From positions 16,582,850 to 16,646,849 of the forward strand of contig NW_023600993.1 in NCBI RefSeq assembly GCF_014898055.3: DNA of 64,000 bases, written 5' to 3'. The notes beneath the pieces were generated by a model that did no database searches, had not been told where the DNA came from, and saw nothing but the letters and a program-made list of their open reading frames with translations. A program made the translations under genes and the position numbers. Below are positions 24,740 to 36,289 of this stretch, piece by piece. Each line of letters starts with the position of its first letter. Positions within the stretch are counted from its first letter, which is position 1. The stretch is from Talpa occidentalis. Its lineage: Eukaryota > Chordata > Mammalia > Eulipotyphla > Talpidae.

Positions 24740-25420
24740 ATAATATTAATGCTTAGCAAAAGTGTATATGCTTTGTTCCTCAGTTCTGTAGTCATATGTC
24801 CCACTTTGTTCCTCAGTTCTGTAATCATATTTCAAGTATTTATTTTGGTTAGTTTTATCTTTGTTTTGTTTCTTTATAGTCCACATTTGAGTGAAATAAT
24901 CCAGTATTTATCTTTCTCCTTCAGACTTATTTCACTTTGCATAATCTCCTCCAGATTTATCCATCTTGCCATCACAAATAGTATGATTTCACCCTTTTTT
25001 ATAGCTGAGTAATATTCCAATGTGTATATATACCAAATCTGAATCCACTTATCTGTCACTGGGCACTTAGTTTGTTTCTATCACTTGGCTATTATAATTA
25101 GTGCTGCAATGAACTTAAGAGTGTATATATCCCTTTGAAATAATGTTTTTGTACTCTTTGGGTAAATACCTAGGAGAGGGATTGCCGGATCATTAAGCAA
25201 TTCTATTTTTAGTAAATTGTGAAATCTCCATGCTGTTTTCCATAGAGGCTGGGCAAGTCTACATTCCCACCAACAGTGCCTTAGGGTTCTGTTCTCTCCA
25301 TACCCTCACCAACATTTGTCATTTCCAGTTTTTATAATATGGGCAATTCTCATTGGAATCAGGCAGTGAGATATCGCCTTACTGCATTTCCCTGATGATA
25401 GGTAGTGATGAGAATTTTTT
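24740..25420 (-). mobile_element. Old L1 fragment (ORF2 C-terminus and 3' UTR), reversed, left part
   Basis: The minus strand encodes a degraded L1 ORF2 C-terminus. The stretch near 25000-25040 translates to 'WYIYTLEYYSAIKKGE', and the antisense of 'ttactgggtatttacccaaa' lies near 25155-25175. The element continues at 25683 after a nested SINE. A 27-bp direct repeat within it (24771-24797 and 24804-24830, one mismatch) is a small local duplication. Confidence 0.88.
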
Positions 25421-25682
25421 TTAAGGATTTATTCATTTATGCATATAAGAACTGGGGTACAGGCCAGAGGTGTGGGGGGTAAGATGATTCACCAGAGAAA
25501 GAGTGGGGAACAGAACAGGCAGACTGACTGAAATACACTGCTGAGGGGAGCAGCAGGTGAGTCAGGAGAGGTCTGCTGCACCATGTGGGTAGCTCCCTGG
25601 CCAGGGATCGAACTGGTGCTGCAGAGGCTGCAGATAGCTTCATAGGTTGTGTCTTAACCCCTTGCACCGCCAGGGAGGCCCT
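25421..25682 (-). mobile_element. SINE nested in a reversed L1
   Basis: Complete reversed SINE ending in 'gcaccgccagggaggccc'. The flanking duplication 'gtgatgagaatttttt' (25405-25420) and 'gtgatgagcatttttt' (25683-25698) differs at one position. The L1 reads through on both sides, so the SINE inserted after it. Confidence 0.94.
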
Positions 25683-25790
25683 GTGATGAGCATTTTTTGA
25701 TGTGTCTTTTGATCATTTGCATGTCCCCTTTGGAGCAGTGTCTACATAGATCATCTGTCCTTTTGGGGGGATTTTTTTTTTCTTGTTGCT
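25683..25790 (-). mobile_element. Old L1 fragment, reversed, right part
   Basis: Continuation of the element at 24740-25420: 'gatgtgtcttttgatcattt' (25700-25719), then 'catgtcccctttggagcagt' (25721-25740), the antisense of the ORF2 segment upstream of the C-terminus. Confidence 0.8.
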
Positions 25791-25849
25791 GAGTAGTATA
25801 ATAAACGCATAAAATGAAATCTTCATAATATTCTCAAAGAGATAGAGAT

Positions 25850-26000
25850 GCTATTATGTCCCCAATTAAGCAGTTAAGTGTACTGAGGCACAGAGAGGTA
25901 AACTGCTCAAGATCCCACAGCTGGCAAGTAGTAGAACTGAAGTTTGAATCCAATTCTGAAGTTATTGTTTTTATCCTCCATACCATAACATGCCAAGAGG
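25850..26000 (-). repeat. MIR SINE relic, reversed
   Basis: 'ctgaggcacagagaggtaaa' (25883-25902), 'tgctcaagatcccacagctg' and 'aagtagtagaactgaagttt' are clear antisense MIR landmarks. Confidence 0.85.
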
Positions 26001-26759
26001 AAATATTCTGACCTGAAATTCAGAGATGGAGTTCTTATCCAAAACATTCAAATTGTCTAGTATGAGATAGAAAAGTAGAGAATGAACAGTGTGATGAGTT
26101 GAAGATAGAAGGTGATAGACCCAGGGAAATCATGAGTAAAAAGAGAATGGAAGCTTTTTAAACGACCTTAAGTTTCACCGAAGTCTTAAGAGGTGCTATC
26201 TGTCAGCATTTAGAGTGCATTTTGACAGCTAAAGGCCAACTGAAATCACTTCATAGACTATCACCAGAGAAATCAAGATGATTATACCAGGAAAAAAGTC
26301 TATAACACTTCCTTGAACAATTTGTGATCAAGAAGAAATTGAAAACATAAAAAAAAAAATTTTGAGCAGTCTGACTATATTAAATTATACTAGATTATCT
26401 TTAATGTTCACTTCAGTACCCAGTATCATGTCTAAAAATTAAAAACTATAATCATAAAGATGTAGGGCCATCAATCATCCTGGTTGACCAAGAACTTTCC
26501 CCATTTTAACACTAAAAATTCTGCATTCTGGGAAATCCCTTGGTCTTAGGACTAAGTTTTCCCAAGATAGTCCCAGAATTAAAAGTGTGGTCTTCTTCCC
26601 AGAGAACACTGTGAGTCTTAGGCAACCAGATCTCTGGTCATCTTATTAGGGTAATACACTATATCAACATCCCATCATGATCATGACTTGAATCACAACA
26701 AGGGGTGTTTACATGGCTAAAAATTATTAAGACAGGCAATCTTATGGTAGACTATTATG
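26001..26759. other. Unannotated stretch
   Basis: No gene or firm repeat seen. Confidence 0.45.
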
Positions 26760-27979
26760 GGTCTGATGTTGTTAACTTCCTGTTTTCACAGACCTAGCAA
26801 ACAAATTGGTGAGGGAGCAACTGTACTTGGAAGAGAACTGAGGACTTGATGATCAGCCTCTCCACAAGGAGATGGGATACCTCCAGACCACCAGAAAGGG
26901 TAGGAATGGTTCCCCTCCCAGACTCTCAGGGATTCCCTGAGCTCCTAGGTATACTATGCTTGGTCAGTACCACTTACTATATGGAACAGAGATGCTGGGT
27001 AGGTGCTGAGCTCAGATTACTGGGGCTGCTGAAAGATAAATTGCCATCTGGAAAAATACCTACTTCTCCCTTGCCTAGACTCCAGGCCCTTCTCTAGGCT
27101 CGTAGCCTACCTCAGACCAGTGGAGTACTACCTCCCTACTTCTAGTCTCCCTAAAAGAACACCTACTATAAGGGTGAGCATGAAGATGACACACCTGAGC
27201 AGTAGGTGGTTAGTTTGAATGTCCAAAAGACACCTAGTCCTACCCTACCCAAACTGCCAGGCTTCCCTCAGCAACTAGCCCAATGCAGCTAGGAGAATGA
27301 GCTTCTGGGAAAGAACACTGATAGTTGGAAAGGTGGGCAGCTGATGAACCTGGGGCTGTTGAAGGCCAGTTTAGCAGTTCTGCAAAGCACTAGCTCTTCC
27401 CTGTCTGGCTTCAGCAGTCATCTGGACAGCCTAATCACCCTGCAATCTGCAACTTGCCCTGGTGCCTGACTACAGTCCAAGTCCAAAGCCCTCTGGCTAC
27501 TTTGCTTGTGCCTCAGCCTCAAAGGAAGGGCACTGCCAGCAAAACCTGATGAGATAAGAACTAGGCTGCATCTGTATGGTCAGTTGCAGGGCTGGGCTTA
27601 TAGGAGAGCACCATCTGTGTCTGCTTTGACCTGGTGTGACCACAGCCTGACCACAGATCTCTCTCTCAGCTCAAGTGATTGCAGCCACTGAGGGGGATTT
27701 ATGCCCTTGGCAACCAATTACAGCAATTTCCATACTCCTACATCTTCAGCCTTCACGCTGTTGGCTGGGTTCTTGCACCACCCCCTTATGCTGCCTCTTA
27801 AACTTGATTCATCTTCACTGGTGATGAGATTTAAACCAATAAAACAACAAAAAACACAGACCCAAGATCCACACCCTAGGTCATATCCTGTGACCTGCAA
27901 TTCTAATCATCAATGTAGGAATGGGAAGGGAATCAATCGACTGCAATTCATGGAAATAACAGAGCATCAAATAAAATGA
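26760..27979 (+). mobile_element. Probable L1 5' region (5' UTR)
   Basis: This block is clearly GC-richer than its flanks and ends at A-rich sequence leading into an L1 ORF1 remnant. Composition and position fit an old L1M 5' UTR in the same orientation. I could not match it base by base to a subfamily, so it could also be another element. ORFs here (for example 26846-27097 and 27701-27979) show no domain. Confidence 0.45.
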
Positions 27980-28610
27980 AGAGGCATAGGAATCCACCCC
28001 ATTAAGACAAAAGCGAGGGGAAATTAATTCCTAATATAACAGAATTGACCAAACTACCAAAAGACTACAGAAAAGCAATCTTAATAATGATTATGGAAAT
28101 TAGGAGAACAATTAATGAACAAAGATGAAAGATACTACAATGTCAGAGCAAATATTAAAAAGCTTCAACAGATGTCACAGAGCTAAAGAATGCAATAGTT
28201 GAACTTAAAATACAAGAGAGGTTCACCAGCAGACTTAATGAGACCTAGGAATGAATCAGCAAGACATAAGTAAGGATAGTGGAAATCATCCAAAATGATC
28301 AGCAAAAAAGAATAAAGAATTAATGAAGTGAAGAGAACATAAGATACTTATAGGACCTCATAGAGAGGAACAGCATCAAGAATTGGGGGAAAGAAAGGGG
28401 GAGAAACCCTATTTGAAAAAATAATAGCTGAGAACTTTCCCAACCTGAGGAAGAAAACAGACATCCAGGTCCAAGAAGGTCATAGAATTCCAAACAAAAA
28501 AACACATGTATCAAAGAAAAAATTATAGTTAAAATGGCATAGTAGCTAGAGTAAAGCAATGTGTCACATATAAGGAACACCCCTTATGACTATTAGTGGA
28601 TTTCTCAGCA
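27980..28610 (+). mobile_element. L1 ORF1 remnant
   Basis: Characteristic old-L1 ORF1 sequence. The run 'accctatttgaaaaaataat' (28406-28425) is followed by 'agctgagaactttcccaacc' (28426-28445) and 'agacatccaggtccaagaag' (28459-28478), the ORF1 segment encoding 'PFEKIIAENFPN...'. Several in-frame stops and indels, so no ORF1 protein could be made. Confidence 0.82.
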
Positions 28611-29220
28611 CAAAATATACAAACCAAAGGGACTGATAGATTTTCTCTGTGACCCAGAAATCCCTCACCTAGATATCTACTCAAAAATACTTATTCAAAG
28701 GGATATGTGTTCTCCCACTCTCAGCAGCATTTGCAATAGCAAGTGATAGAAAAGACATAAGTGCCCCATGATAAATGAATGGTTAAAGAAGATGCAGCTC
28801 ACATGCACAATGGAATACTACTGTGCTATAAAAAAAAAAGATGAAATCTTGGTATCTGTAACAAGATTTTATCCGTGGTAACATGGATAAAACTGGAGGG
28901 TGTTAAGTAAAGTAAGTTAGAAGGAGAAAGATAAATACCAGATTATTTCACTCACAATGGAATATAAACAAGCAAAGGAATAGACAATAACAAATCAAAA
29001 CAAAACTGTAGAACTGTGGCTACAAAGAGGAAGATTGGAGTGTGGAAATGTAGATGGGAGTGGGCCTGACAGACAATGGTGGAGGAATAAGGATGCTTTG
29101 GTGGCAAATATAGTGTGATAACATACATTTGAAGAGCTGTGACCCTCTAACCCTAAAACATATACTGTATTTTAAACCAAAGTCACCTCCTTACACATAA
29201 TTCAAAACTTAAGAAAAACA
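28611..29220 (+). mobile_element. L1 ORF2 C-terminal remnant and 3' UTR
   Basis: From 28630 on the sequence matches the far 3' part of L1 ORF2: 'agaaatccctcacctagata' (28656-28675), 'aatggaatactactgtgcta' (28809-28828), 'ggtaacatggataaaactgg'. A 3' UTR ends near 29220. It follows the ORF1 remnant with most of ORF2 absent, so the element is internally deleted or two fragments are juxtaposed. Confidence 0.82.
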
Positions 29221-30044
29221 AAACAAAATTTTTGACAGAAAGTAACTTAAGGTAAGAAGTCAGCCTGAATACAGTAAATTATGAAAACATATATCATCAG
29301 TTTAAAACATTATAAAACAAAAGTAGATGTCACCTATCAACTAATCTCATATGTGGTATCATGAAATTCTGATTCACACTAATTTTCTTAATAACATATT
29401 ATTTTCAAGAATATTGTAATTCAAGAATATCATAAATGATTTCATTCAAGAATAACTCAATAAATATTAAAACTTAAATAGCTTTAAATGTCATAAAAAC
29501 AACCAACAATAATATATATATATTAAAGCTGCCCTTTATATTCAAGAGAAAATACATTTATGTAACAATAAAATTAATATCAATACAGAGGTGTGTCAAA
29601 TTTATCTTCCATGTATGATAGTATTTCAAGATTTAGATGTCACACTTTTAAACATATGTCCAATAGGAAAATAGATACCACTGAGTTATTTTACATTGTT
29701 TCTAAGTTACCCCAAAAATTTGCACATTAAGCCAATGCAACAGATTTATGTCTTGCTGTCTGTGCAAGAAAATCAGTGAACATTGAGCAGTCTACTGCAT
29801 TTGGTATCAATGAACTGAAGCGGGAATATAAAATGTTCAGGATGAAGTATGTTAAATTGCTTATATCATTTAGCTTGATCTCCATTAAAAACCAACCAGG
29901 TTCAAGACAACTGGTGGAGTAGAAGAAATACTAAGAGAACAGATAAAACTTTCTAACCCAGTCCTTACAGGTCCATATGAAGTCATTTACATTATCATGA
30001 GATCCATAACTCTACAGTCTTTTCCCTATTGGTCATCCAGCAAC
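29221..30044. other. Unannotated AT-rich stretch
   Basis: No gene or recognised repeat seen. Confidence 0.5.
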
Positions 30045-30240
30045 AAATTTTAATTTTTTTTGAGGTAAAGTTGTTTTACATCATTATATTTGTTTTAGAA
30101 GATATAGATTCAAACCTCTACAAATGAGTTTTTTCACATTATGCCCACCACCACGTTCCCAATAATTCTCCACTATTCTCCATTGGGCCCCCTCATTCTA
30201 CACTTCCTCTCTGCCACCCTCCTCTTCTGGTTAAAGATAA
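30045..30240 (-). mobile_element. L1 3' UTR fragment, reversed
   Basis: Similar in order to the antisense 3' UTR at 5060-5280: 'gaggtaaagttgttttacat' (30061-30080), a segment of C-rich 'cccaccaccacgttcccaat', and 'ccattgggccccctcattct'. Old and truncated. Confidence 0.65.
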
Positions 30241-31524
30241 TTTGGATGTTAAGGAAAGTTTTGCACTAAATCTAAGCGTAATCTTTCCATTAAAAACAAG
30301 AAGATTTTATTTATCATTTTAATCCAGGTCATGAAAAACATGCACAAAAGCACCATTTTTAATCAAAATTTTCCTTTGTTTTGAAGTGATTATATTTGTG
30401 AATCTGTGCTAATAGCAACAATGTTACAAAAACAGAGAAGAGAGAAGTGGCCACACCCCAAACTCCCACCTAATCAAGAAGACTCCTATAAACCAAGCAA
30501 TGAACTGCAAGTATGTCCAAAATTATGACCACAGTGCTGAAAATTGAAGAGAATTCCAGGATCCAGAAATGATTTGGATCCTGTTAGGAATGTCATGAAA
30601 TAGAGATATGTAGTTTGCAGGTTGCTTGCTGATGAATCATTAGGGGCAGAGTAAAAGTGAAGAGTCTAGTAAAATGATAGAAGAGGGAAGCAAAAGTGGA
30701 AAGTGAAACATCAAATGTATTTTCCTGATCCTTAGATTAAAATGATAGGCTGCTGGCAAGTGGTAGGGTGCCAAATATGAAGACAAGGACATTCTGGCAA
30801 TAGTTTCATTTCCATCACTGAGCATTTTACACAACATGCACAACATTCAACAATGTTTAGGAGTTAGAGAAAAACGATTCAGTTAAACAGTAGGAATGAA
30901 ATAAATTGAGAACCACAAGCAGAAGGGAGCAGATACATGTGGTGAAGGTACTCAGTAGTTTTCAGGAGTAAACAAGAGGTGATGAGACATGGATAATAAT
31001 CACTTTCCCCCACAGCAGAGCACAGTTAATCAACTAGATGACTTTGTTAAAACATGCTAGTACCTGTGTAAAGGTGATAGCATAGATATCACCAAGTTTT
31101 GGTCCACTGAGAAACATGATTGTAATGTATCTTCTATATATGAAATGATCCAGTAGGAAAAGCAAGAGAATAACATCAATTGACAAGATATTGGTCCACA
31201 GAGAAATTTACAAACCCAAGGGAAAATGGGAAGTAGGAAGCACTGGAAGGAGAAAGATAGAAGGGAAAGCTGTAGTGGCATGAATATCAAAGTATGTGAC
31301 ATATGAAATTGATTTACATCTGAATTTATTGGACACTAAGCAAGAGCAAAGTGCTGAAGGAGAATGTGTAAGGGATAACAAAATGACTAATGCATGTCGA
31401 AGAAGAAGTTTTCTTATTGAAATCACATAACACTGAAGAAAGACAAGATGTGTTACAGATGGGCTCCATAAATTATTTGGGGAAAACTTATATATTATTG
31501 ACTAAATTCATCATTCTTGGGGAA
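30241..31524. other. Unannotated AT-rich stretch
   Basis: No gene or firm repeat. Minus-strand ORFs at 30640-30846, 31057-31302 and 31208-31426 are serine/leucine-rich products of antisense A/G-rich sequence and show no domain. Confidence 0.45.
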
Positions 31525-31740
31525 AAAGACCTAGATTCGAATACTAACTGTCCTGCTTACTGCATGCCCTTGGACTTGCTTCATTTTTCTTGATCTCAGT
31601 TTTTATAATCACTAAAACAAGAATAATTGTAGTTGTTTCACAGAGTTATTGAAGCCTGTCAAATTAGATCATACAAATAGAATTGCTAGAATAGAGTCAG
31701 GAGCAGAATTCACAATGATAAATATTATTAGTTTTGTTGT
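31525..31740 (+). repeat. MIR SINE relic
   Basis: Landmarks in order: 'gacctagattcgaatactaa' (31529-31548), 'tgcttcatttttcttgatct', 'cacagagttattgaagcctg' (31639-31658) and 'tgctagaatagagtcaggag' (31684-31703). Confidence 0.72.
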
Positions 31741-32019
31741 TATTATCATTAGCATCATAATATACAGAACAAAGTAAAATTCATTCTACCAAAGCAGAAT
31801 TTTAAACATATTCTTCATTTACTTTCCTAACAGTAATCAGTCAAAAGTTTGGGGAAACTACTGTTTTGGGGTTCAATTGTAATCATTTTGGATATAACCA
31901 AAAAAGGAATATTTAATATATTGGTATTAAGAATTCAGAACTTGGGAATGAATGACTAGCATCATAGATTTCATACTCTAAGGAAAAAACTGTGTATGAT
32001 TAGCTCTGTAGTTAAACAT

Positions 32020-32600
32020 GTAATTTTCCCCACCACCATACTTTATATGGTCCCTTGTCTCTTTCTTCCTCTCCCTTAACCTCCAAGTCCTTACCATGTT
32101 TATTAATATCTACTTGTTTGTGTATTTTCCTTTGTCAAATTGTCCTTTAAATAAACGTCTAGTATTGGTTTTGTCATTGAGTTTCTTTGCAACTCATAAT
32201 TTCAACAAACTCCCACCATTTTGCTGCATATAGTTGCATTTCATTGTTCTTTACTTCCAAATAGTATTCCATATTGCGGATATACCATATCTTCTTGATC
32301 CAGTCATTGATTGATGGGCATTTAGGCTACTTCCATCTCTTAGTTATTGTGAATAGTGCTACAATGAACATCACAGAGCACATAACTTATTGTAGTGATG
32401 GCTTCATGTTTTCTGGATAGATGCCCAACGGTGGGATTGCTGGGTTAGATGGTATTTCCATTTTTACATTTTTAAGCTAAATTCAGACCACTTCCCTTAA
32501 TGCTGCAACAATTTACATTCCCACCAACAGTGTGATAAGACTCCTCTTTCTGTACATCTCCTCCAGCACTTGTTGGGGGTTATCTTAATATGAGGGAAGG
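32020..32600 (-). mobile_element. Old L1 fragment, reversed
   Basis: Antisense L1 ORF2 C-terminus and 3' UTR. Landmarks are 'tattccatattgcggatata' (32265-32284), 'cagtcattgattgatgggca' (32303-32322), 'gtgggattgctgggttagat' (32431-32450) and 'cattcccaccaacagtgtga' (32516-32535). Heavily diverged. Confidence 0.85.
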
Positions 32601-32643
32601 TGCAAAGATCTCTTTTTATTTACGGTGATTTAATATGGAGCGA

Positions 32644-32669
32644 ACACACACACACACACACACACACAC
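32644..32669. repeat. (AC)n microsatellite
   Basis: Thirteen AC units without interruption. Confidence 0.95.
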
Positions 32670-32780
32670 TCATTGAAATCTTCCAGTAGAAAGACTAATT
32701 TAAGGAGAGGAGTTCTTGAGAGACAGAAAGGGGAGATTAAGTTAGAAACAGGAAACAGAATTTGGAATTCCTTTCCATTG

Positions 32781-33197
32781 TCAAACTGGGAAGACCCTCC
32801 TAAAATCTCCTAACCCTCTTTGAATTTCCACACCTTTTCCAGTTACTAAGTATTGAGATTCATAGATATGAGTTCTTCCCATGCCATTTCTTATCCTAAA
32901 ATCACCCCACAAAGTGGGAACTTCTCTATATGTTTCATCATCATTGCTTATGTGAGGAGAGGTGATATTTAAAGAAAATTTTAAAATACTAAAATAATTC
33001 AGATATTTAAAGTCATAATCATTTCTGAAGATTATGCAGAATATCTTGCTTCTACGGTACCCCTCCCATTCTGGTTTCCAGACCTTTCCCCTAAACGAGT
33101 GAAGCATGGAGACATGGGGATCTGACCAGACTATGCATATGTGGCTACTTGGTACCTCACCTGCTCCTGAGAAATGAGACTCCAATATCTTTCCCAT
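32781..33197 (-). other. Unexplained 138-codon ORF
   Basis: Longest ORF in the window that I cannot assign to a repeat. The translation begins MGKILESHFSGAGEVPSSH and has no motif, signal peptide, membrane segment or repeat I recognise. Its codon usage is not obviously biased. An ORF this long is uncommon, but not impossible, by chance in 64 kb of AT-rich DNA. No splice or promoter context is visible. A decayed retrocopy or ancient repeat coding region is the likely alternative. Confidence 0.15.
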
Positions 33198-34550
33198 TAA
33201 TCAGAGACAGAATCATAACTGAGATCTAAGCAAATTTCTCTATCTCTAAGCCTCAGGTAAAGAGCTAGGGACTGTTCATATCAATTGCCTCCAGGGATGA
33301 AAAATAATGAGGGAGGCAATCTGAATGACTGAACATTACTGAACAAGTACTTGTTAGTATAATAATTGTCAGCCTTGGCAGATTCAACTGGGAGGAAAAT
33401 TGATGATAGTGGCTCAGCACAACTGTTCTAACCAAAATGACAGTGCAGTGGGCAGCAGGGGAGCTGCTAAGTGGAATAAACAAATGGCTACTAAGAGGAA
33501 AAAGTCAAAGGAAAATATTATATTCACTTAGGGTTTTGATTCAAAGCACCAATACACACTTTTGCAGACCAGATAAATTTCTCTTATCTAAAACTGCTCA
33601 CTTTTGCTGAAATTTCATTAATCAAGTTTTCAGGTCTATTATTCTCCACTATATCTCTCACTGTCCCAGAATACTCAATAGAGACATTCTCTAAGAATGA
33701 CAATGGTTTGACAACCCATTACTATCCTATTTTTATATAAAAAGATACTGTAGATGGGCTAAATTTCCTTTTAAGTAGTTTCCCAACATTTAATCAAAAT
33801 GAACAATTTCCCCCATGTTTGCTATTTGGGTTGTTTAGAGAACTGCCATTGAAGAAAGGCAATTTTCATCTCGCCTGCCATTCATGTTAATTGACCATCA
33901 TTTTTTTTATATTTTCATTCAAATAAGCAAATGCAAATACCTTGAGAGTTACTGAATATTACTTGTAATACCTATGAAATTCAACATCTGTTTGTAATTT
34001 ATTCAAGACAAGTTATATTCCAGCTGTGATGGGTAGAGAGGAGTGACATCTTGTTTACCAGTCAGCGTTATACTCAGAGCCTACTGAAAGAGTCAACAAC
34101 AGGCACTTCTCTAAATCAAATTGCACTGGGAGAAGTATTTATTGCATGAAATAATTTTAAGGTTATCCCATGAATAACAAAGGAAAAGTTGAAACCAAAA
34201 AAAAAATTTTTTAAATTGATTTATTGCATAAGATGTAACAAGGTAACTGGCAAATACATGGCCATGTTAGAATGTACCACCCTTGAATAGACAAAGAACG
34301 ATTACTAAAATTTGTGTTAATTTTCAGATGATAAATATTGAAGGATTTGGATGATAAATCAGCATCCTCTAAACTAATAGTTCATCTGAATTCTCTATGC
34401 CACTGAGTAAAGTATCCTGATATTTGATGAAGTCATTAGATTTGACTTTTAACATAAACTATGCAGTGTTAATATATTCATGTAAACTATGTAGTTTTAA
34501 TATATTGATTTCCTTATATAATTCTAAAACTATCAATCTGTTATACATAT
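33198..34550. other. Unannotated AT-rich stretch
   Basis: No gene or recognised repeat seen. Confidence 0.5.
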
Positions 34551-34636
34551 TATACTGGGTTGTCAGAAAAGTCATGATGCATTTTTGCTTGAAAAACAGA
34601 AAAAATATACGATGACTTTTCTGAAAACCCAATATA
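34551..34636. mobile_element. Mariner-type MITE (short hairpin element)
   Basis: The left arm 'tatactgggttgtcagaaaa' continues into 'gtcatgatgcattttt'. The right arm, read on the minus strand, is 'tatattgggttttcagaaaa' continuing 'gtcatcgtatattttt'. The arms form a nearly perfect terminal inverted repeat of about 35 bp around a short central segment. TA at both ends fits Tc1/mariner target choice. Size and the 'TTGGGTT' termini resemble the MADE1-like mammalian mariner miniatures. It has no coding capacity and would need a mariner transposase in trans. Confidence 0.8.
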
Positions 34637-35079
34637 TCTACATAGAAAGTATATGCTTATCAAAAACTAAATAAAGACCACCTGAAATAGTTAATATTTC
34701 TTTATGGCTACCTAGGTTTCTGACCCTAAAAAATTCATTATGTGACACAGATCTCCAGAAAGTAAATTTAAAGCAAAGGGAGATAAATGAGGTATAAGCT
34801 TAGGGGTTCTTTATTACAGACTATGGCAAAGATCACAAGTCGAAATTCCATCCAGGACCAAACAGATGGGAGTGTAACTGGGTAAAATAAGCCCCAGGTA
34901 AAACTCAGTTGAGTTTTAGGAACCTTGGCACTTGGAAGGTATATGACCTCAAATTAGAAAGAAAAGAGAGTTGAAACATTGTTCTGACCTGAAAACAAAA
35001 CAAAATAAATTAAATAAACAAAATGCAAGTCTGCTAGTGCAGTTTGACTGTCTAAATTCAAATTCCTCTTCTAGCCTGA
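34637..35079. other. Unannotated stretch
   Basis: No gene or recognised repeat seen. Confidence 0.45.
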
Positions 35080-35420
35080 TAGCTACTGTCATGTCAGTGC
35101 TGTGCAAAAAAACACTGCAGGAATCATGGATTAAAACAACTGTCGTTTATTCTCATCTCACAGGTCTGAGGATAGATTGGAATTAGCTGATCTCAGCTGG
35201 TTTGGCTGGGTTTGGCTCCGGATGGCAGCTTCATTCAAATAAGCTCTATGTAGCTCATGACAGAGCCAGAATGCATGTGCAATGTCTACTCAGAACAAAG
35301 GAAATGAGGAGGTAAATGTGTAAGCACACGAGTTTCCACTCTCATAATTTGCCAAACCAAGTCTCAAGGCTAAGTCTGAAGTCAAGAAGTTGGAATATAC
35401 TTTCCCTACATGAAGCTGTG
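35080..35420. repeat. Ancient interspersed repeat, family not resolved
   Basis: 'attaaaacaactgtcgttta' (35131-35150), then 'ctcatctcacaggtctgagg', 'ctcagctggtttggctgggt' (35192-35211) and 'taatttgccaaaccaagtct' follow the order of a widespread placental repeat that contains 'ttaaaacaac..tttatt..tctcac' and 'ggccaaagcaagtcac'. I cannot assign LTR or DNA-transposon class with confidence. Confidence 0.4.
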
Positions 35421-35514
35421 GCAGAGCTAGTGAACTACAGAGAAACACAATATTGAAATCCATAATTTAAACTGATCATTTGCTGTTTGACCCTGGTATG
35501 GGATATCTGTGGTT

Positions 35515-35755
35515 AAAACTCAGGCTCTGGAGACACATAAATCTGGTTTGAAATGTTGGTTAGCAATTCACTTACTGTGTAACCTTGGCCAAGTTCATTA
35601 AATTCTATCAACTTCAGTTTATTCATTTATAAGATAGAATAGCAATAGTAATAATACCCACCTTTTAGGTTCTAAGCATTAAATGAGATAATTATTTTAT
35701 AGTGACTAGCACTTATAAAAATGTGTAGTATGTTCAAATAGTAAACATTCAAAGT
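35515..35755 (+). repeat. MIR SINE relic
   Basis: Well-ordered MIR: 'caggctctggagacacataa' (35521-35540), 'cttactgtgtaaccttggcc' (35571-35590), 'cagtttattcatttataaga' and 'cattaaatgagataattatt'. Confidence 0.88.
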
Positions 35756-36070
35756 GTATATGAGACAATACAATTATTCCATTTTGAAATAGAAAAATCA
35801 GTATTTTACTTTTATTACATCAACTACTATTGTAATTCTATTACTTAAAAGCAGAAGCAAATTACTCCCATGCATTTTTAAAGCCCAGTTACCTTTAATG
35901 ACCCCCCCACACACACACTGTGGCAACAACACCATATTGACAGAGAATAAGATCAGCTGAATTAAAGAATAGTTACAAAAATCCTTGCAATTTGTGGTTT
36001 CATTCTTTACAGCCTGACATTTAGGCCATGATCTTGTTTATCCCATTCAAACAGGATAATTGAAATTGAC

Positions 36071-36101
36071 AGAAAGGGAGAGAGGGAAGGAGGGAGGGAG
36101 A
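36071..36101. repeat. GGGA-rich low-complexity tract
   Basis: Purine-rich, GAGG/GGGA imperfect repeat. Confidence 0.85.
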
Positions 36102-36289
36102 TCAAGTCAAGATAATTCCAGAGGATCCTGTGGGATCTTTTAGCCAACAAGCTTCACAAGTTGGCTGAGGGCAGGAAGAAATTTATGCTGGTTAAAAGAG
36201 TGATGATTTCTTAAAACATATGTAATTCATGCTTTGATAAATTAGCTTTTTGGTACCATACCACCCAATTTCTTGTTGGACAAAAGAAA

